Positions 24,327-33,068 of a DNA stretch of 64,000 bases are shown here, piece by piece. Location: the NCBI GenBank assembly GCA_022563255.1, contig JADFNS010000006.1, positions 1 to 64,000 on the forward strand. The letters are read 5' to 3'. Made by a program: the position numbers and the translations under genes. The notes below the pieces were generated by a model, which was not told the DNA's origin, did not search any database, and worked only from the letters and a program-made list of their open reading frames with translations. Source of the DNA: Pseudomonadota bacterium. Its GTDB lineage: Bacteria > Pseudomonadota > Gammaproteobacteria > Steroidobacterales > Woeseiaceae. Each line of letters starts with the position of its first letter. Positions within the stretch are counted from its first letter, which is position 1.

Positions 24327-24417
24327 TGGCGGAGAGGGTGGGATTTGAACCCACGAAGGGCTACTAACCCTTGCTGGTTTTCAAGACCAGTGCATTCAAC
24401 CGCTCTGCCACCTCTCC
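24327..24417 (-). tRNA. tRNA-Ser (TGA)
   Basis: The minus strand begins GGAGAGGTGGCAGAGCGG, has the anticodon arm around CTTGAAA (anticodon TGA), a long variable arm typical of serine tRNAs, the T-loop GGTTCAAATCC and an encoded CCA end. The acceptor stem pairs GGAGAGG with CCTCTCC. It reads UCN codons. Confidence 0.95.
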
Positions 24418-24623
24418 GGTGTCAGGTCGAGCGCCGCGAATTGTGCTTGCAGTATTGGGAGGATTCAAGCCGTTCTAGCGAGTAATATTGAAAATAGTGC
24501 GAATGATCCCCACAATTTAGGGTCTGAACGCTCCGTGGCGGTCGCGAAAATAGTGATTAATATTTTAAGAAAAGTACATAAAGCAATGATAATACACTGT
24601 TTATATACAAGGAAAAAGGAACA

Positions 24624-24917
24624 ATGACTTCATCGCCCAAGTGGGGAATGCCTGCGGGAAGTCCGATTACGAATATTTTCGTAATCATTTTCGGCACGTT
24701 GGCGATAGGGGCGTCGATCGTGCTGGGTTTTTTCGCGTTGGTGATTATCGGCAGCATCATATTGGTACTGGCCGCAATCGTCGCACTGCGCCTGTGGTGG
24801 TTCAATCGCAAATTGCGCGGTCGTGCCAGGTCCAGCGCATCGCAGGCGCAAAATTCCAACGGCGGCATCATCGAAGGTGAATATCGGGTCGTTGCCGACG
24901 AGGACGATGACGAGTAA
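24624..24917 (+). CDS. Small conserved membrane protein
   Basis: The ORF encodes 97 residues. Two closely spaced hydrophobic helices (NIFVIIFGTLAIGASIVLGFFAL and VIIGSIILVLAAIVALRLWW) are followed by a basic turn (RKLRGRARSS) and an acidic C-terminus (GGIIEGEYRVVADEDDDE). The ending GxIIEGEYxVV is shared by small gammaproteobacterial membrane proteins of unknown function. AAGGAAC precedes the start. Its stop overlaps the start of the phosphatase gene (TAATG), so the two are translationally coupled. Confidence 0.7.
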   Translation: MTSSPKWGMPAGSPITNIFVIIFGTLAIGASIVLGFFALVIIGSIILVLAAIVALRLWWFNRKLRGRARSSASQAQNSNGGIIEGEYRVVADEDDDE

Positions 24918-25516
24918 TGTCGCATCCTATGTCCAAACCCAAGATCGATGTTGATCGTCGCCGCCGCCGTCGTCGTCGCCGAATCCAGATTGTCGTCATC
25001 TACTCTGCCATTGCGCTGGGTCTGGCGTGGTTTTTTGAATTGCAGGCAACTACGACCGTAATTTTTGTGCGTCATGCTGAAAAAGCGATGACGCCCGCAG
25101 ATGATCCTGGCTTGAGCGAAGCAGGGCAACGGCGCGCGGCAGAACTTGCAAGGCAGTTGCTTGATGCCGACGTTATCGCTGGCGTCGACGCGATCTATGC
25201 GACGCCGTATCGGCGTACCGAGGAAACAGCCATGGTGGTCGCCGAGGCTTTGGGGCTGGCAATTACCTCATACGATGCAGCCAATACCGAGACGATCATG
25301 GACCGGATCGTCAAGGATCACAAAGGCGAAATAATTCTCGTCGTTGGCCACAGCGATACGGTTCCGGCGATGATCGGGTTCATGGGCGCGAGCAAAAAAG
25401 TGCCTGCGATCGACGCAGGCGAATACGACAACATCTACATCGTTTCGATTCCCTGGTTTGGCAAGACCAAGACCATTCGCTTGCGTTACGGCGAGCCGTA
25501 CATCCCCGCGCAGTGA
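24917..25516 (+). CDS. Membrane-anchored histidine phosphatase (phosphoglycerate-mutase superfamily)
   Basis: An arginine-rich N-terminus and one membrane helix (IQIVVIYSAIALGLAWFF) precede the catalytic domain. IFVRHAEK carries the phospho-accepting His, LSEAGQRRAAEL and YATPYRRTEETA the conserved Arg, and ILVVGHSDTVPAMI the second His. This arrangement is the short SixA-like branch of the superfamily. The domain should face the periplasm. The substrate is unknown; phosphosugars or phosphohistidine peptides are possible. It is coupled to the small membrane protein just before it. Confidence 0.85.
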   Translation: MSHPMSKPKIDVDRRRRRRRRRIQIVVIYSAIALGLAWFFELQATTTVIFVRHAEKAMTPADDPGLSEAGQRRAAELARQLLDADVIAGVDAIYATPYRRTEETAMVVAEALGLAITSYDAANTETIMDRIVKDHKGEIILVVGHSDTVPAMIGFMGASKKVPAIDAGEYDNIYIVSIPWFGKTKTIRLRYGEPYIPAQ

Positions 25517-25581
25517 TTTCTCAGGCTACGACATAACCGCGACGTGTTTAAATGCACCTTGTAGCAGCACCTTGTAGAATA

Positions 25582-25658
25582 TGGTGCGCCCGGCAGGATT
25601 CGAACCTGCGGCCTCAAGGTTAGGAACCGTGCGCTCTATCCAACTGAGCTACGGGCGC
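25582..25658 (-). tRNA. tRNA-Arg (CCT)
   Basis: The minus strand reads GCGCCCGTAGCTCAGTTGGA, with the anticodon loop TTCCTAA (anticodon CCT), the T-loop GGTTCGAATCC and an encoded CCA. The acceptor stem is GCGCCCG paired with CGGGCGC. It reads AGG. Confidence 0.96.
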
Positions 25659-25720
25659 GGCGGGGGGATACTAGCAAACTGACAAGGGCTTCGTTGCTCC
25701 AGTAATGCCATAATGTCCGG

Positions 25721-26098
25721 ATGCAAGGTATTTTCGTCAGAACGCTCATTGCCATGCTAGGCCTGTTTCTGGCCTCGCGCATAGTGCCCGGCATCTGGAT
25801 TGAGGGCACGGGCAGTTTCATACTCGCGGCATTGTTGCTGGGCCTGGTCAACGCGTTCGTGCGTCCGGTCATGTTCCTCCTGACTTTGCCGTTGACGATA
25901 GTAACGCTTGGCCTGTTCGTCTTTGTTGTCAACGCGGCGATGTTTGGACTGGTCGCAGCGATGCTGGATAATTTTTCCGTCAGCGGATTCTGGTCCGCAC
26001 TTTTTGGAGCAATCATCGTGAGCATCACCGGTACTGTGGCGTCCTGGTATGTCGGCCCCAAAGGCCGATACGAAGTATTCGTTGTCCGACGGCGTTAA
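25721..26098 (+). CDS. Phage-holin-family four-helix membrane protein (YvlD-like)
   Basis: The 125-residue protein consists of four hydrophobic helices with the family pattern ALLLGLVNAFVRPVMFLLTLPLTIVTLGLF and ending WYVGPKGRYEVFVVRRR. The NAFVRPV and LPLTIVTLG segments identify the phage holin superfamily IV/YvlD group, which is chromosomal and widespread and not part of a phage here. Exact function is not established for most members. It lies just beyond tRNA-Arg on the opposite strand and probably has its own promoter. Confidence 0.85.
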   Translation: MQGIFVRTLIAMLGLFLASRIVPGIWIEGTGSFILAALLLGLVNAFVRPVMFLLTLPLTIVTLGLFVFVVNAAMFGLVAAMLDNFSVSGFWSALFGAIIVSITGTVASWYVGPKGRYEVFVVRRR

Positions 26099-26159
26099 CT
26101 GCTGGTCAGACGAACCTGTCTACAAATACACTTTGAATAATCTACTGCGGAGTCATCAG

Positions 26160-27872
26160 GTGAAACACAATACAGCACTGTTACTTATGGCCGTGAGCGG
26201 CCTGTTGCTCGCTTGCAACCCGCAAGATGCAAACATCGAATCGGACGACGCGCTTGCAGAAGCCGGTCGTGGATATTCCGCCGCTGAGGACGCAGCGCTG
26301 CAAATTGACGGCGAATACATGCGTGAAATTATCGTGGAGATTTCGGACGACAGCTACGAAGGCCGTGGGCCCGGCAGTCAGGGCGATGAGAAGGCGCGGC
26401 AGTATCTCGCCGAGCAAATGGCAGCACTGGGTCTGGAGCCTGGCGCTGCGGATGGCAATTGGCAGCAACCGTTTGATCTCGTCGGGATCAACGCGTCACA
26501 GCCGGATGGGTGGGTTTTCTCCGGTCACGGCACATCGCTGACACTGCAGCAGTGGGAGCAGTTCATTGTCGGTAGCGCCGTACAGGAAGAGCGCGCGGCA
26601 TTTTCCGATGCTGAGGTCGTTTTCGCGGGTTACGGCATTCGGGCGCCGGAGTACGACTGGGACGATTACAAAACTGTGGACGTCAAGGGCAAAGTCGTTT
26701 TGTTGATGAATAACGATCCGGACTGGGATCCCGAATTATTCGATGGCGAGACACGGCTTTGGTATGGCCGCTGGGATTACAAATACATGACGGCCGCCCG
26801 GCAAGGGGCCGTAGGCACCATCATCATCCACACATCGCCATCTGCGGGTTATCCTTTCCAGGTTGTGCAAACATCGTGGACTGGCGTGCAATACGAACTG
26901 CCGGCAGGGGATGAGCCACGCAGTCAAATCGCTGCATGGATCACCGAGGAAGCGGCGCGGAGCCTGGTCGAGATGGCCGGCATGGATCTGGATGAACTTC
27001 GGGAGCGGGCGTACAACCGTGATTTTGAACCGGTTCCGCTGGGTATCACGACGTCGATCGATATGGACGTTGAGATTACGCGAGTTCAGTCCGCGAACGT
27101 GCTTGGTCTGATCCCGGGCAGTGATTCTGAACTTAAAGACGAGGTCGTTATTTACACGGCACATCACGATCATCTGGGTATCGGCAAGCCGAACGCGGAT
27201 GGCGATGCGATCTACAACGGTGCGATGGACAACGGCACAGGCGTCGCGCAGGTAATGGCAATAGCCAGGGCGCTCAAGGCACTGCCAAAGGCGCCGCGGC
27301 GCTCTGTGTTGATCGCGCTCGTCGGCGCCGAGGAGCAGGGATTGCTTGGGTCGGAATACTATGCGACGCATCCGACCTTTGCGGCTGGAAGAATCGCCGC
27401 AAATATTAATTACGATGGCGGCAACATCTGGGGTCACGCTCATGACGTTACCTACGTCGGGCTCGGTAAGTCGTCGATCGATGAGATCGCAATATCGATT
27501 GCCGGAAAGCAGGGGCGGGTGGTCAAGCCTGATCAGTTCTCGGACAAGGGTTATTTCTATCGCTCGGATCAATTCAACTTCGCCAAGATCGGCGTGCCTG
27601 CGATGTATCTCAAGACTGGCACGGATTTTGTTGACCGTCCGGCGGAGTGGGGTCGCGAACAACAAGATCATTACACCTCAGTGAACTACCACCAGCCGTC
27701 AGATGAATACGATCCGAGCTGGAATTTCGACGGTATGGTTGACGATGCGCTGCTCGGCTTCTGGACCGGACTGACGATAGCGAACGCCGACGAGATGCCG
27801 GCATGGAACCCCGGTGACGAGTTTGAGGCGGCGCGCCTGAACGCGCTGGCCGCAAGCGATTCGACTGAATAG
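26160..27872 (+). CDS. M28-family zinc aminopeptidase lipoprotein
   Basis: I take GTG 26160 as the start, because it gives a lipoprotein signal (NTALLLMAVSGLLLAC) with Cys at the end of the lipobox; the track start at 26049 lies inside the previous gene. The catalytic part has ANVLGLIPGSD.., then AHHDHLG with the first zinc His, GAMDNGTGVAQVM with the bridging Asp, GAEEQGLLGSEYY with the Glu pair, and a late His region. A protease-associated-type insert (VKGKVVLLMNNDPDWDP) lies between. It is predicted to release N-terminal amino acids at the outer envelope, feeding peptide use. Confidence 0.9.
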   Translation: MKHNTALLLMAVSGLLLACNPQDANIESDDALAEAGRGYSAAEDAALQIDGEYMREIIVEISDDSYEGRGPGSQGDEKARQYLAEQMAALGLEPGAADGNWQQPFDLVGINASQPDGWVFSGHGTSLTLQQWEQFIVGSAVQEERAAFSDAEVVFAGYGIRAPEYDWDDYKTVDVKGKVVLLMNNDPDWDPELFDGETRLWYGRWDYKYMTAARQGAVGTIIIHTSPSAGYPFQVVQTSWTGVQYELPAGDEPRSQIAAWITEEAARSLVEMAGMDLDELRERAYNRDFEPVPLGITTSIDMDVEITRVQSANVLGLIPGSDSELKDEVVIYTAHHDHLGIGKPNADGDAIYNGAMDNGTGVAQVMAIARALKALPKAPRRSVLIALVGAEEQGLLGSEYYATHPTFAAGRIAANINYDGGNIWGHAHDVTYVGLGKSSIDEIAISIAGKQGRVVKPDQFSDKGYFYRSDQFNFAKIGVPAMYLKTGTDFVDRPAEWGREQQDHYTSVNYHQPSDEYDPSWNFDGMVDDALLGFWTGLTIANADEMPAWNPGDEFEAARLNALAASDSTE

Positions 27873-27882
27873 GATCTTCAAG

Positions 27883-29658
27883 GTGAAGTGTTTTCTGGGG
27901 CGCTTAACGTTTGGCGCAATCGCGCTGCTTCTTATGGCGGGCCCTGTCAACGCAGACATTTCTGCGTCCGAGCGGCGGCTTGACGCCGTGATGGCTGAGT
28001 ACTGGGAATTCACTTTGCGTGAAGAACCGATAGCGGCGACCTCGGTGGGCGTAAATGATTTCAACGACCGGATGCCGCACGTGACGCGCGCAGACCAGCT
28101 ACGCCGGCTTGCGGTCGAGAAAGGCTTCTTGCGACGCGCGCGCGACATCGACAGCGAGTCCTTAAATGTCGACGGGCAGATCAACCTGGCATTGTTCGAA
28201 TGGGTGCTCGAAGACTCGATTGGCGCCTATGGGCTGAATCTGTCGCGAATTCCGTTCAATACCTTTTCGGGCTTTTTCATGAGTGCATTGACGGCGAGTG
28301 ACGGCGTCACGATGGCCAGCGTTGGGGATTACGAGGACTATATTTCCCGCATGGCGGATATTCCGCGATACTTTCGTGAGAATCTGGACAATATGCGCGA
28401 AGGCGTCAAAAGTGGTTTCGTATTACCGCAAATCGTGATCGCCGGCGTGTTGCCGACCATCGAGGCACAACTCAAGGAAGAACCGCAAGAAAGCAGCTTT
28501 TTCACTCCCTTTCTGAAGATGAGTGATCGAGTATCAGAAGTCGATCAGGAAAACCTGCGGCAACGGGGCGCGGCTGTAATTCGAAATGACGTGCTGCCCG
28601 CATTTTCCGAACTAGCTGAATTTCTTCGCTGTGAATACCAGGCAAGCGAATCGATCGCTGCCGAAGATCTGCCGGATGGCAAGGACTACTACGCTTTCAA
28701 CATCAAACGCTATACGACGTTAACGAACACCAGCGCTAAGGCCATTCATCAGACGGGTCTGAAGGAGGTCAAACGCATTCGCACGGACATGGATGCGATC
28801 ATTGCGGAGTTGGACTTCGCTGGCGATTTCGCCGCATTTGCTGATTTCCTGCGTAATGATCCGCAGTTCTACGCAACCAGCGGACTGCAGTTACTCAAAG
28901 AAGCGGCATACGTGGCCAAACGCATCGACTATAAAATGCCGGGCTTTTTCGGGAAGTTGCCGCGCCAGTCTTACGGTATCGTTCCCGTGCCTGAGGAGAT
29001 TGCGCCCAACTACACGACGGGCGCGTATTACGCCGCGCCGCCCGGAGGTAGCAATGGTGGCGCGTTTTGGATAAACACTTTCGCGCTCGACCAACGACCT
29101 TTGTATGAAATACCTGCGTTGACTTTGCATGAGGCCGTTCCCGGGCACCATCATCAGGCCGCGCTCGCAATGGAAATGGAAAATGTTCCAGCATTTCGTC
29201 GTAGCCTCTATTTCAGTGCGTATGGTGAAGGCTGGGCGTTGTACAGTGAAAAACTGGGTGTGGAAATGGAAGCGTATCAATCGCCTTACGAGCATTTCGG
29301 ACGGTTGAGTTACGAGATGTGGCGCGCGTGTCGATTGGTCGTGGACACGGGGTTGCATTCGCAGGGTTGGTCGCGCCAGCGGGCAATGGATTATTTCTTT
29401 GACAACACATCATTGTCTGCGGCAAATATTCGCAGCGAAGTTGATCGGTATATATCCTGGCCGGGCCAGGCGCTCGCCTACAAGCTCGGCGAACTGAAAA
29501 TCTGGGAACTGCGACGGATCGCAGAACAAGAACTTGGTGATCAATTCGAATTGCGGGATTTTCACGATGTTGTGCTGGGTAACGGGGCCGTGCCGTTGGC
29601 GATGATCGAGGACATCGTCTTGCGGTGGATTGATGCGACGCTCGCAAACGAATCCTAG
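27883..29658 (+). CDS. Secreted DUF885 family protein (copy 1)
   Basis: A signal peptide (RLTFGAIALLLMAGPVNA) starts at GTG 27883, ten bases after the M28 peptidase, so the two are one operon. The 591-residue protein carries the DUF885 landmarks: LREEPIAATSVGVNDFN near the start, then LTLHEAVPGHHHQ with a HExxxGH-like metal site, EGWALYSEKLGVEM, and a C-terminal YISWPGQALAYKLGELKI. Members are likely zinc-dependent peptidases, though few have been tested. A second family member lies at 47835. Confidence 0.85.
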   Translation: MKCFLGRLTFGAIALLLMAGPVNADISASERRLDAVMAEYWEFTLREEPIAATSVGVNDFNDRMPHVTRADQLRRLAVEKGFLRRARDIDSESLNVDGQINLALFEWVLEDSIGAYGLNLSRIPFNTFSGFFMSALTASDGVTMASVGDYEDYISRMADIPRYFRENLDNMREGVKSGFVLPQIVIAGVLPTIEAQLKEEPQESSFFTPFLKMSDRVSEVDQENLRQRGAAVIRNDVLPAFSELAEFLRCEYQASESIAAEDLPDGKDYYAFNIKRYTTLTNTSAKAIHQTGLKEVKRIRTDMDAIIAELDFAGDFAAFADFLRNDPQFYATSGLQLLKEAAYVAKRIDYKMPGFFGKLPRQSYGIVPVPEEIAPNYTTGAYYAAPPGGSNGGAFWINTFALDQRPLYEIPALTLHEAVPGHHHQAALAMEMENVPAFRRSLYFSAYGEGWALYSEKLGVEMEAYQSPYEHFGRLSYEMWRACRLVVDTGLHSQGWSRQRAMDYFFDNTSLSAANIRSEVDRYISWPGQALAYKLGELKIWELRRIAEQELGDQFELRDFHDVVLGNGAVPLAMIEDIVLRWIDATLANES

Positions 29659-29780
29659 TCGGAAAGGTTGGTCGCGTTTCTGCCGGATCGTTTAGCCCGG
29701 TACAACGCCTTATCGACTCTTTGTAACCAATCACTTGCAGACTCATCGACTTTCAGCTCGGCGAGATGCTCAGCGCGCCT
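29655..29780 (-). pseudogene. C-terminal remnant of a GGDEF (diguanylate cyclase) gene
   Basis: On the minus strand the frame ending at TAG 29655 reads DWLQRVDKALYRAKRSGRNA. This is the signature C-terminal helix of GGDEF domains (the ALYRAKRxGRN motif). The GGDEF core, RxxD site and sensor are missing, and upstream sequence does not continue the domain. It is a leftover between two convergent intact genes and overlaps the last bases of the DUF885 gene. Confidence 0.7.
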
Positions 29781-29883
29781 AAAGCGCTCAGCACCAGCGG
29801 CAGGTAACTTTCAATGAACTTGGGTTGTGATTCTGACTGGACGATGTAGCGCCAGGCGTCCAGACCGGAGTGCAGTCGTTTTA

Positions 29884-31731
29884 CTAAGAGCGCTTGAAAC
29901 GACCGAGCAAACCGCCTTTGGAGTCTGCCTCGTCGTCTGCATCATCTTCATCCGTCGGTGCCTGGGCGTGCAACACCTTAAGGGTTGCGGTCATCGATGT
30001 ATTTATCTGATCCTCAATCGAATCGGGAACTTTTGGTGGTGCAGGCTTTGCTGCGGGTGTCGCTGTATTGGTGTTTGCGGCGTTGGGTTTGCGCTGCGGG
30101 ACCGGTTTTGGTTTCTCGCTGTTCATCTCGCGAACGGTCTTCAGCCTTCGTTGCGTGGGTGAGAGCTCCGTTCCGTCACCGGCGGTAGCTGCCTGCGGCA
30201 GGTGGACCGCTCCTGGAGCGACCGGTGCGGCAGGAGTGGGTTTGTTATCACCGTTGCCCGGTGTTAGATCCTCATTCGCCGACTTTGCGGCTTCCACTTT
30301 GGCGACGACTTGCGCGGCGATAAGACTGAATTCTTCGCCGAACAATGTCTCGGCTGCCTTACCGTCGACATCTTCGATGGATTTGGCTTTACTCAACTCG
30401 GCGGCGATCTTTTCGATCTCCGCTTTGTCCTTCGCGTCGTTTTCCCGTGCGTGATTTTCAACGGGCGCATTTTCTTCCGCGGGGTCTGCCGGGACGTTTT
30501 TCGATCCTGCCGGACTTATCTCACCCGGCTCATCGATCAAGTTGTCTTCTATGCGCTGTTTGATCGCGTGGTCGAGTGTAATTTCGGGAATTTTTTCGGG
30601 CTTTGTCGTTGGGGCGGTCTTTCGTGTAACGAATTTGGCCGTTGGGGGCAGAGTATCGCCGCTTTTCGCGACGGCCATAGCTTGTTCCAACGCGTCGAGA
30701 TCGGGTCGAAGTTGCGCAAGCGTAGGATCACGTTCCCACTCCGGAATTTCGCGAGCTGGATTCAGGTCTTTTTCGACCGCAGCGGCGGCAAGCTCTGGTG
30801 AAAGGATTTCAAGATCCGGCAGCGTGTCTTGTATCAGCTCGGGAGCCGGTTCTGCCTGCCGCGCTTCTTGCCGGGTGGCTTCTGCAACGGGCGCGGGCGC
30901 TGGCGCTGATTTCGGACTTTCAGCGCTGAGCCCAAACTCGTTTTCAGCGATTCTGGTCAACAGGCTGGAGGCCACCAGCTCGAGATCCTGGCCGGCCGCC
31001 GCCGTCAAAGCAGATTCGGCAAGGTTATTCGTGATGCGCGGTATGCCGCCGCTCAGCTGATGCAGAAGAATCGCAGCATCCGCTTCGAAGAGTTTCTCGA
31101 AATCGCCGCCTGCCAGGCGAAAGCAATGTTGCAGATATCCGCGCAGCTCAGCCGGGTTCAGCGGGGCGATGATCTGGCGTTGCCGGACGCGTTGTCGAAT
31201 GCGAGCCAGCTGCGGGTCGCGCAAAACCTCGTCCAGACGCTCGTCGCCCATGAGCACGACGTTGGCTCCCTCCGAATGGCCCGCATCGGCTGCAGTGAGC
31301 GCCTCAAGCTCGGCAAGCGTATCGGCGCCCAGACGGACACCGTCTTCGACGACGACGATAACGCCGGCATCGTTGTCCTGGAGTTCTTTGAGTTTGCGAC
31401 GGAACGCTACAAATTTTTGAATGGCGCCACTCGGCGGATCTTTCTGCCCGAGTTCTGCCAGCAGCAAGTCCAGGACATCCATGGTGTTCAGCCGCAAGCG
31501 AGCGACCGAGATGATTTTGCGATTCCCGCCGATAGAGTCCAACGCATGTTGAACCAGCGTGGTCTTGCCACAGCCGACAGGGCCGGAGATCGTTACGATC
31601 GCGTCGCTGATCGCCAGTGCCGTCTTGATGCCGGACATGGTCGTTGCTGCCTGTGGTCCAACGAATACATCGGCATTGGTTGGCGTGGCGCGGAATGGTC
31701 GCTTCTTTAGCCCAAAGTGTTGTTGGTACAT
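29884..31731 (-). CDS. ExeA-like AAA+ ATPase with long acidic/Pro-Ala-rich tail
   Basis: The start at ATG 31731 (MYQQHFGLKKRPFRATP) is typical for ExeA/GspA-type proteins. The AAA domain has Walker A GPVGCGKTTL, a Walker B-like GVIVVVEDGV in which the usual second acidic residue is followed by Gly, then GDERLDEVLRDPQLARIRQRV and GIPRITNNLAESAL as sensor II. Residues about 270-615 are a low-complexity acidic, Pro/Ala-rich region with no membrane helix or peptidoglycan-binding domain. GspA normally works with GspB in assembling the type II secretin; no such partner is here. It may serve a related polysaccharide or export system. No gene downstream is cotranscribed. Confidence 0.8.
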   Translation of the reverse strand: MYQQHFGLKKRPFRATPTNADVFVGPQAATTMSGIKTALAISDAIVTISGPVGCGKTTLVQHALDSIGGNRKIISVARLRLNTMDVLDLLLAELGQKDPPSGAIQKFVAFRRKLKELQDNDAGVIVVVEDGVRLGADTLAELEALTAADAGHSEGANVVLMGDERLDEVLRDPQLARIRQRVRQRQIIAPLNPAELRGYLQHCFRLAGGDFEKLFEADAAILLHQLSGGIPRITNNLAESALTAAAGQDLELVASSLLTRIAENEFGLSAESPKSAPAPAPVAEATRQEARQAEPAPELIQDTLPDLEILSPELAAAAVEKDLNPAREIPEWERDPTLAQLRPDLDALEQAMAVAKSGDTLPPTAKFVTRKTAPTTKPEKIPEITLDHAIKQRIEDNLIDEPGEISPAGSKNVPADPAEENAPVENHARENDAKDKAEIEKIAAELSKAKSIEDVDGKAAETLFGEEFSLIAAQVVAKVEAAKSANEDLTPGNGDNKPTPAAPVAPGAVHLPQAATAGDGTELSPTQRRLKTVREMNSEKPKPVPQRKPNAANTNTATPAAKPAPPKVPDSIEDQINTSMTATLKVLHAQAPTDEDDADDEADSKGGLLGRFKRS

Positions 31732-31968
31732 AACAATCCAGTCACCCCGATATAGGACCGACATCCAGTCGCGGCCTCGGCAGAGAGCCAGTTTGGGTGT
31801 AAAGCCACTCGATTTCAGGGAGTTATGTCACAGAACTGCGTGAAAACCAGTGATTTTCGGCGATTTGCTTTCATTTCGCCCTGGGCGGAATAAATGACTG
31901 AATTGACTGTCAAAAACCTTCAGAATAAGCGCTCGCTCGCAGTACAAAAAACAAATAATCAGGGGAAT

Positions 31969-33066
31969 ATGAAAATGCGCATCATTCTCGTCCTGGGAAT
32001 CCCGATTCTGGCGTTCCTTGCCGCCGCGATGCTCACGAATATGCGTCCAGAGCCACCGAAGAAGGAACGGGTCAATTTGGATCCGCTCGTCGAGGCGATT
32101 GTGCTCGAAACCATGACTGAAAATTTCAGGGTTCGCAGTCAGGGCACTGTACGTCCCAAGACGGAAACCATATTGAGCGCCGAAGTGTCAGGAACGATCA
32201 CTGAGATATCCCCGCAGTTCGTTGCTGGCGGAGTATTTCAGGCGAACGACGTTCTGCTGCGTATCGATCCGACCAATTACACGGTCGCCGTTGAGCAGGC
32301 GCAGGCGCTGGTTGCGCAGCGCGATATCGAACACGATGGCGCGAAGAAGTTGAAGAGTCAGGGCTACCGCGCGGCGGCGGAGTACGCCTCCGCCGTTGCC
32401 GCGCTGGCAACGGCCAGAACGGAACTGGTTAGAGCGCAACACAATCTGGAGAAAACGTATATTCGGCTGCCGTACGAGGGCATGGTACGCGCGAAAGAAA
32501 CGGATATTGGCCAGTACGTAAGTCCCGGTGTGCGGCTGGGCGTCGTATTTGCGACGGACTATGCCGAAGTCAGGCTACCGCTGACCCAACTGGATTTAGC
32601 GTTCGTGGATCTTCCGGACGGTAGAGGGGACGGTCCGACGGTAACATTGAGTGCCGTGAAAAAGGGCCGATCGACTGAATGGGCGGCTCGAATCGTGCGT
32701 ACAGAAGGCGTTGTCGACGAGAAAAGTCGTGTTACTTATGTCGTGGCTAGCATCGCGGACCCCTATCGCCAGCATACCGACGGCGTCCCGCTGCCGATGG
32801 GAACCTTCGTCTCTGCTTCGATATCGGGGTCAAAGGCCGACAACATCATTCGTGTTCCCCGAGCCGTCTTGCGGGGCTCGAACCAACTCATCTTCATCGA
32901 CGAGAAAAACACATTACGAATCCGGAATGTCAATATTGTTCGATCGGATGCTGACTATGTCTATGTGGACGGCGGCGCGGCAGTTGGCGAACGGGTTGTT
33001 GCGACGGCGCTGGAGTCCCCGGTTAACGGCATGCTGGTCCGGACGACAACTGAGAAAATTGACTGA
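31969..33066 (+). CDS. RND efflux periplasmic adaptor (membrane fusion protein)
   Basis: The ATG at 31969 follows AGGGGAAT and is preferred to the earlier ATG 31894. One membrane helix (IILVLGIPILAFLAAAML) anchors the protein. The lipoyl-like half-motif is VRSQGTVRPKTETILSAEVSGTI, with DVLLRIDPTNYTVAVEQAQ and a short coiled coil. The barrel-sandwich return is NLEKTYIRLPYEGMVRAKETDIGQYV. It links an inner-membrane RND pump to an outer-membrane channel. It lies 2 bp upstream of the pump gene, so the two form one transcript. No outer-membrane factor gene is present in the window. Confidence 0.92.
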   Translation: MKMRIILVLGIPILAFLAAAMLTNMRPEPPKKERVNLDPLVEAIVLETMTENFRVRSQGTVRPKTETILSAEVSGTITEISPQFVAGGVFQANDVLLRIDPTNYTVAVEQAQALVAQRDIEHDGAKKLKSQGYRAAAEYASAVAALATARTELVRAQHNLEKTYIRLPYEGMVRAKETDIGQYVSPGVRLGVVFATDYAEVRLPLTQLDLAFVDLPDGRGDGPTVTLSAVKKGRSTEWAARIVRTEGVVDEKSRVTYVVASIADPYRQHTDGVPLPMGTFVSASISGSKADNIIRVPRAVLRGSNQLIFIDEKNTLRIRNVNIVRSDADYVYVDGGAAVGERVVATALESPVNGMLVRTTTEKID

Positions 33067-33068
33067 TC

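Noticed and set aside
26736-27671. 311-aa ORF on the minus strand
   Set aside because: It lies entirely within the M28 peptidase gene in the opposite frame and has no recognisable features.
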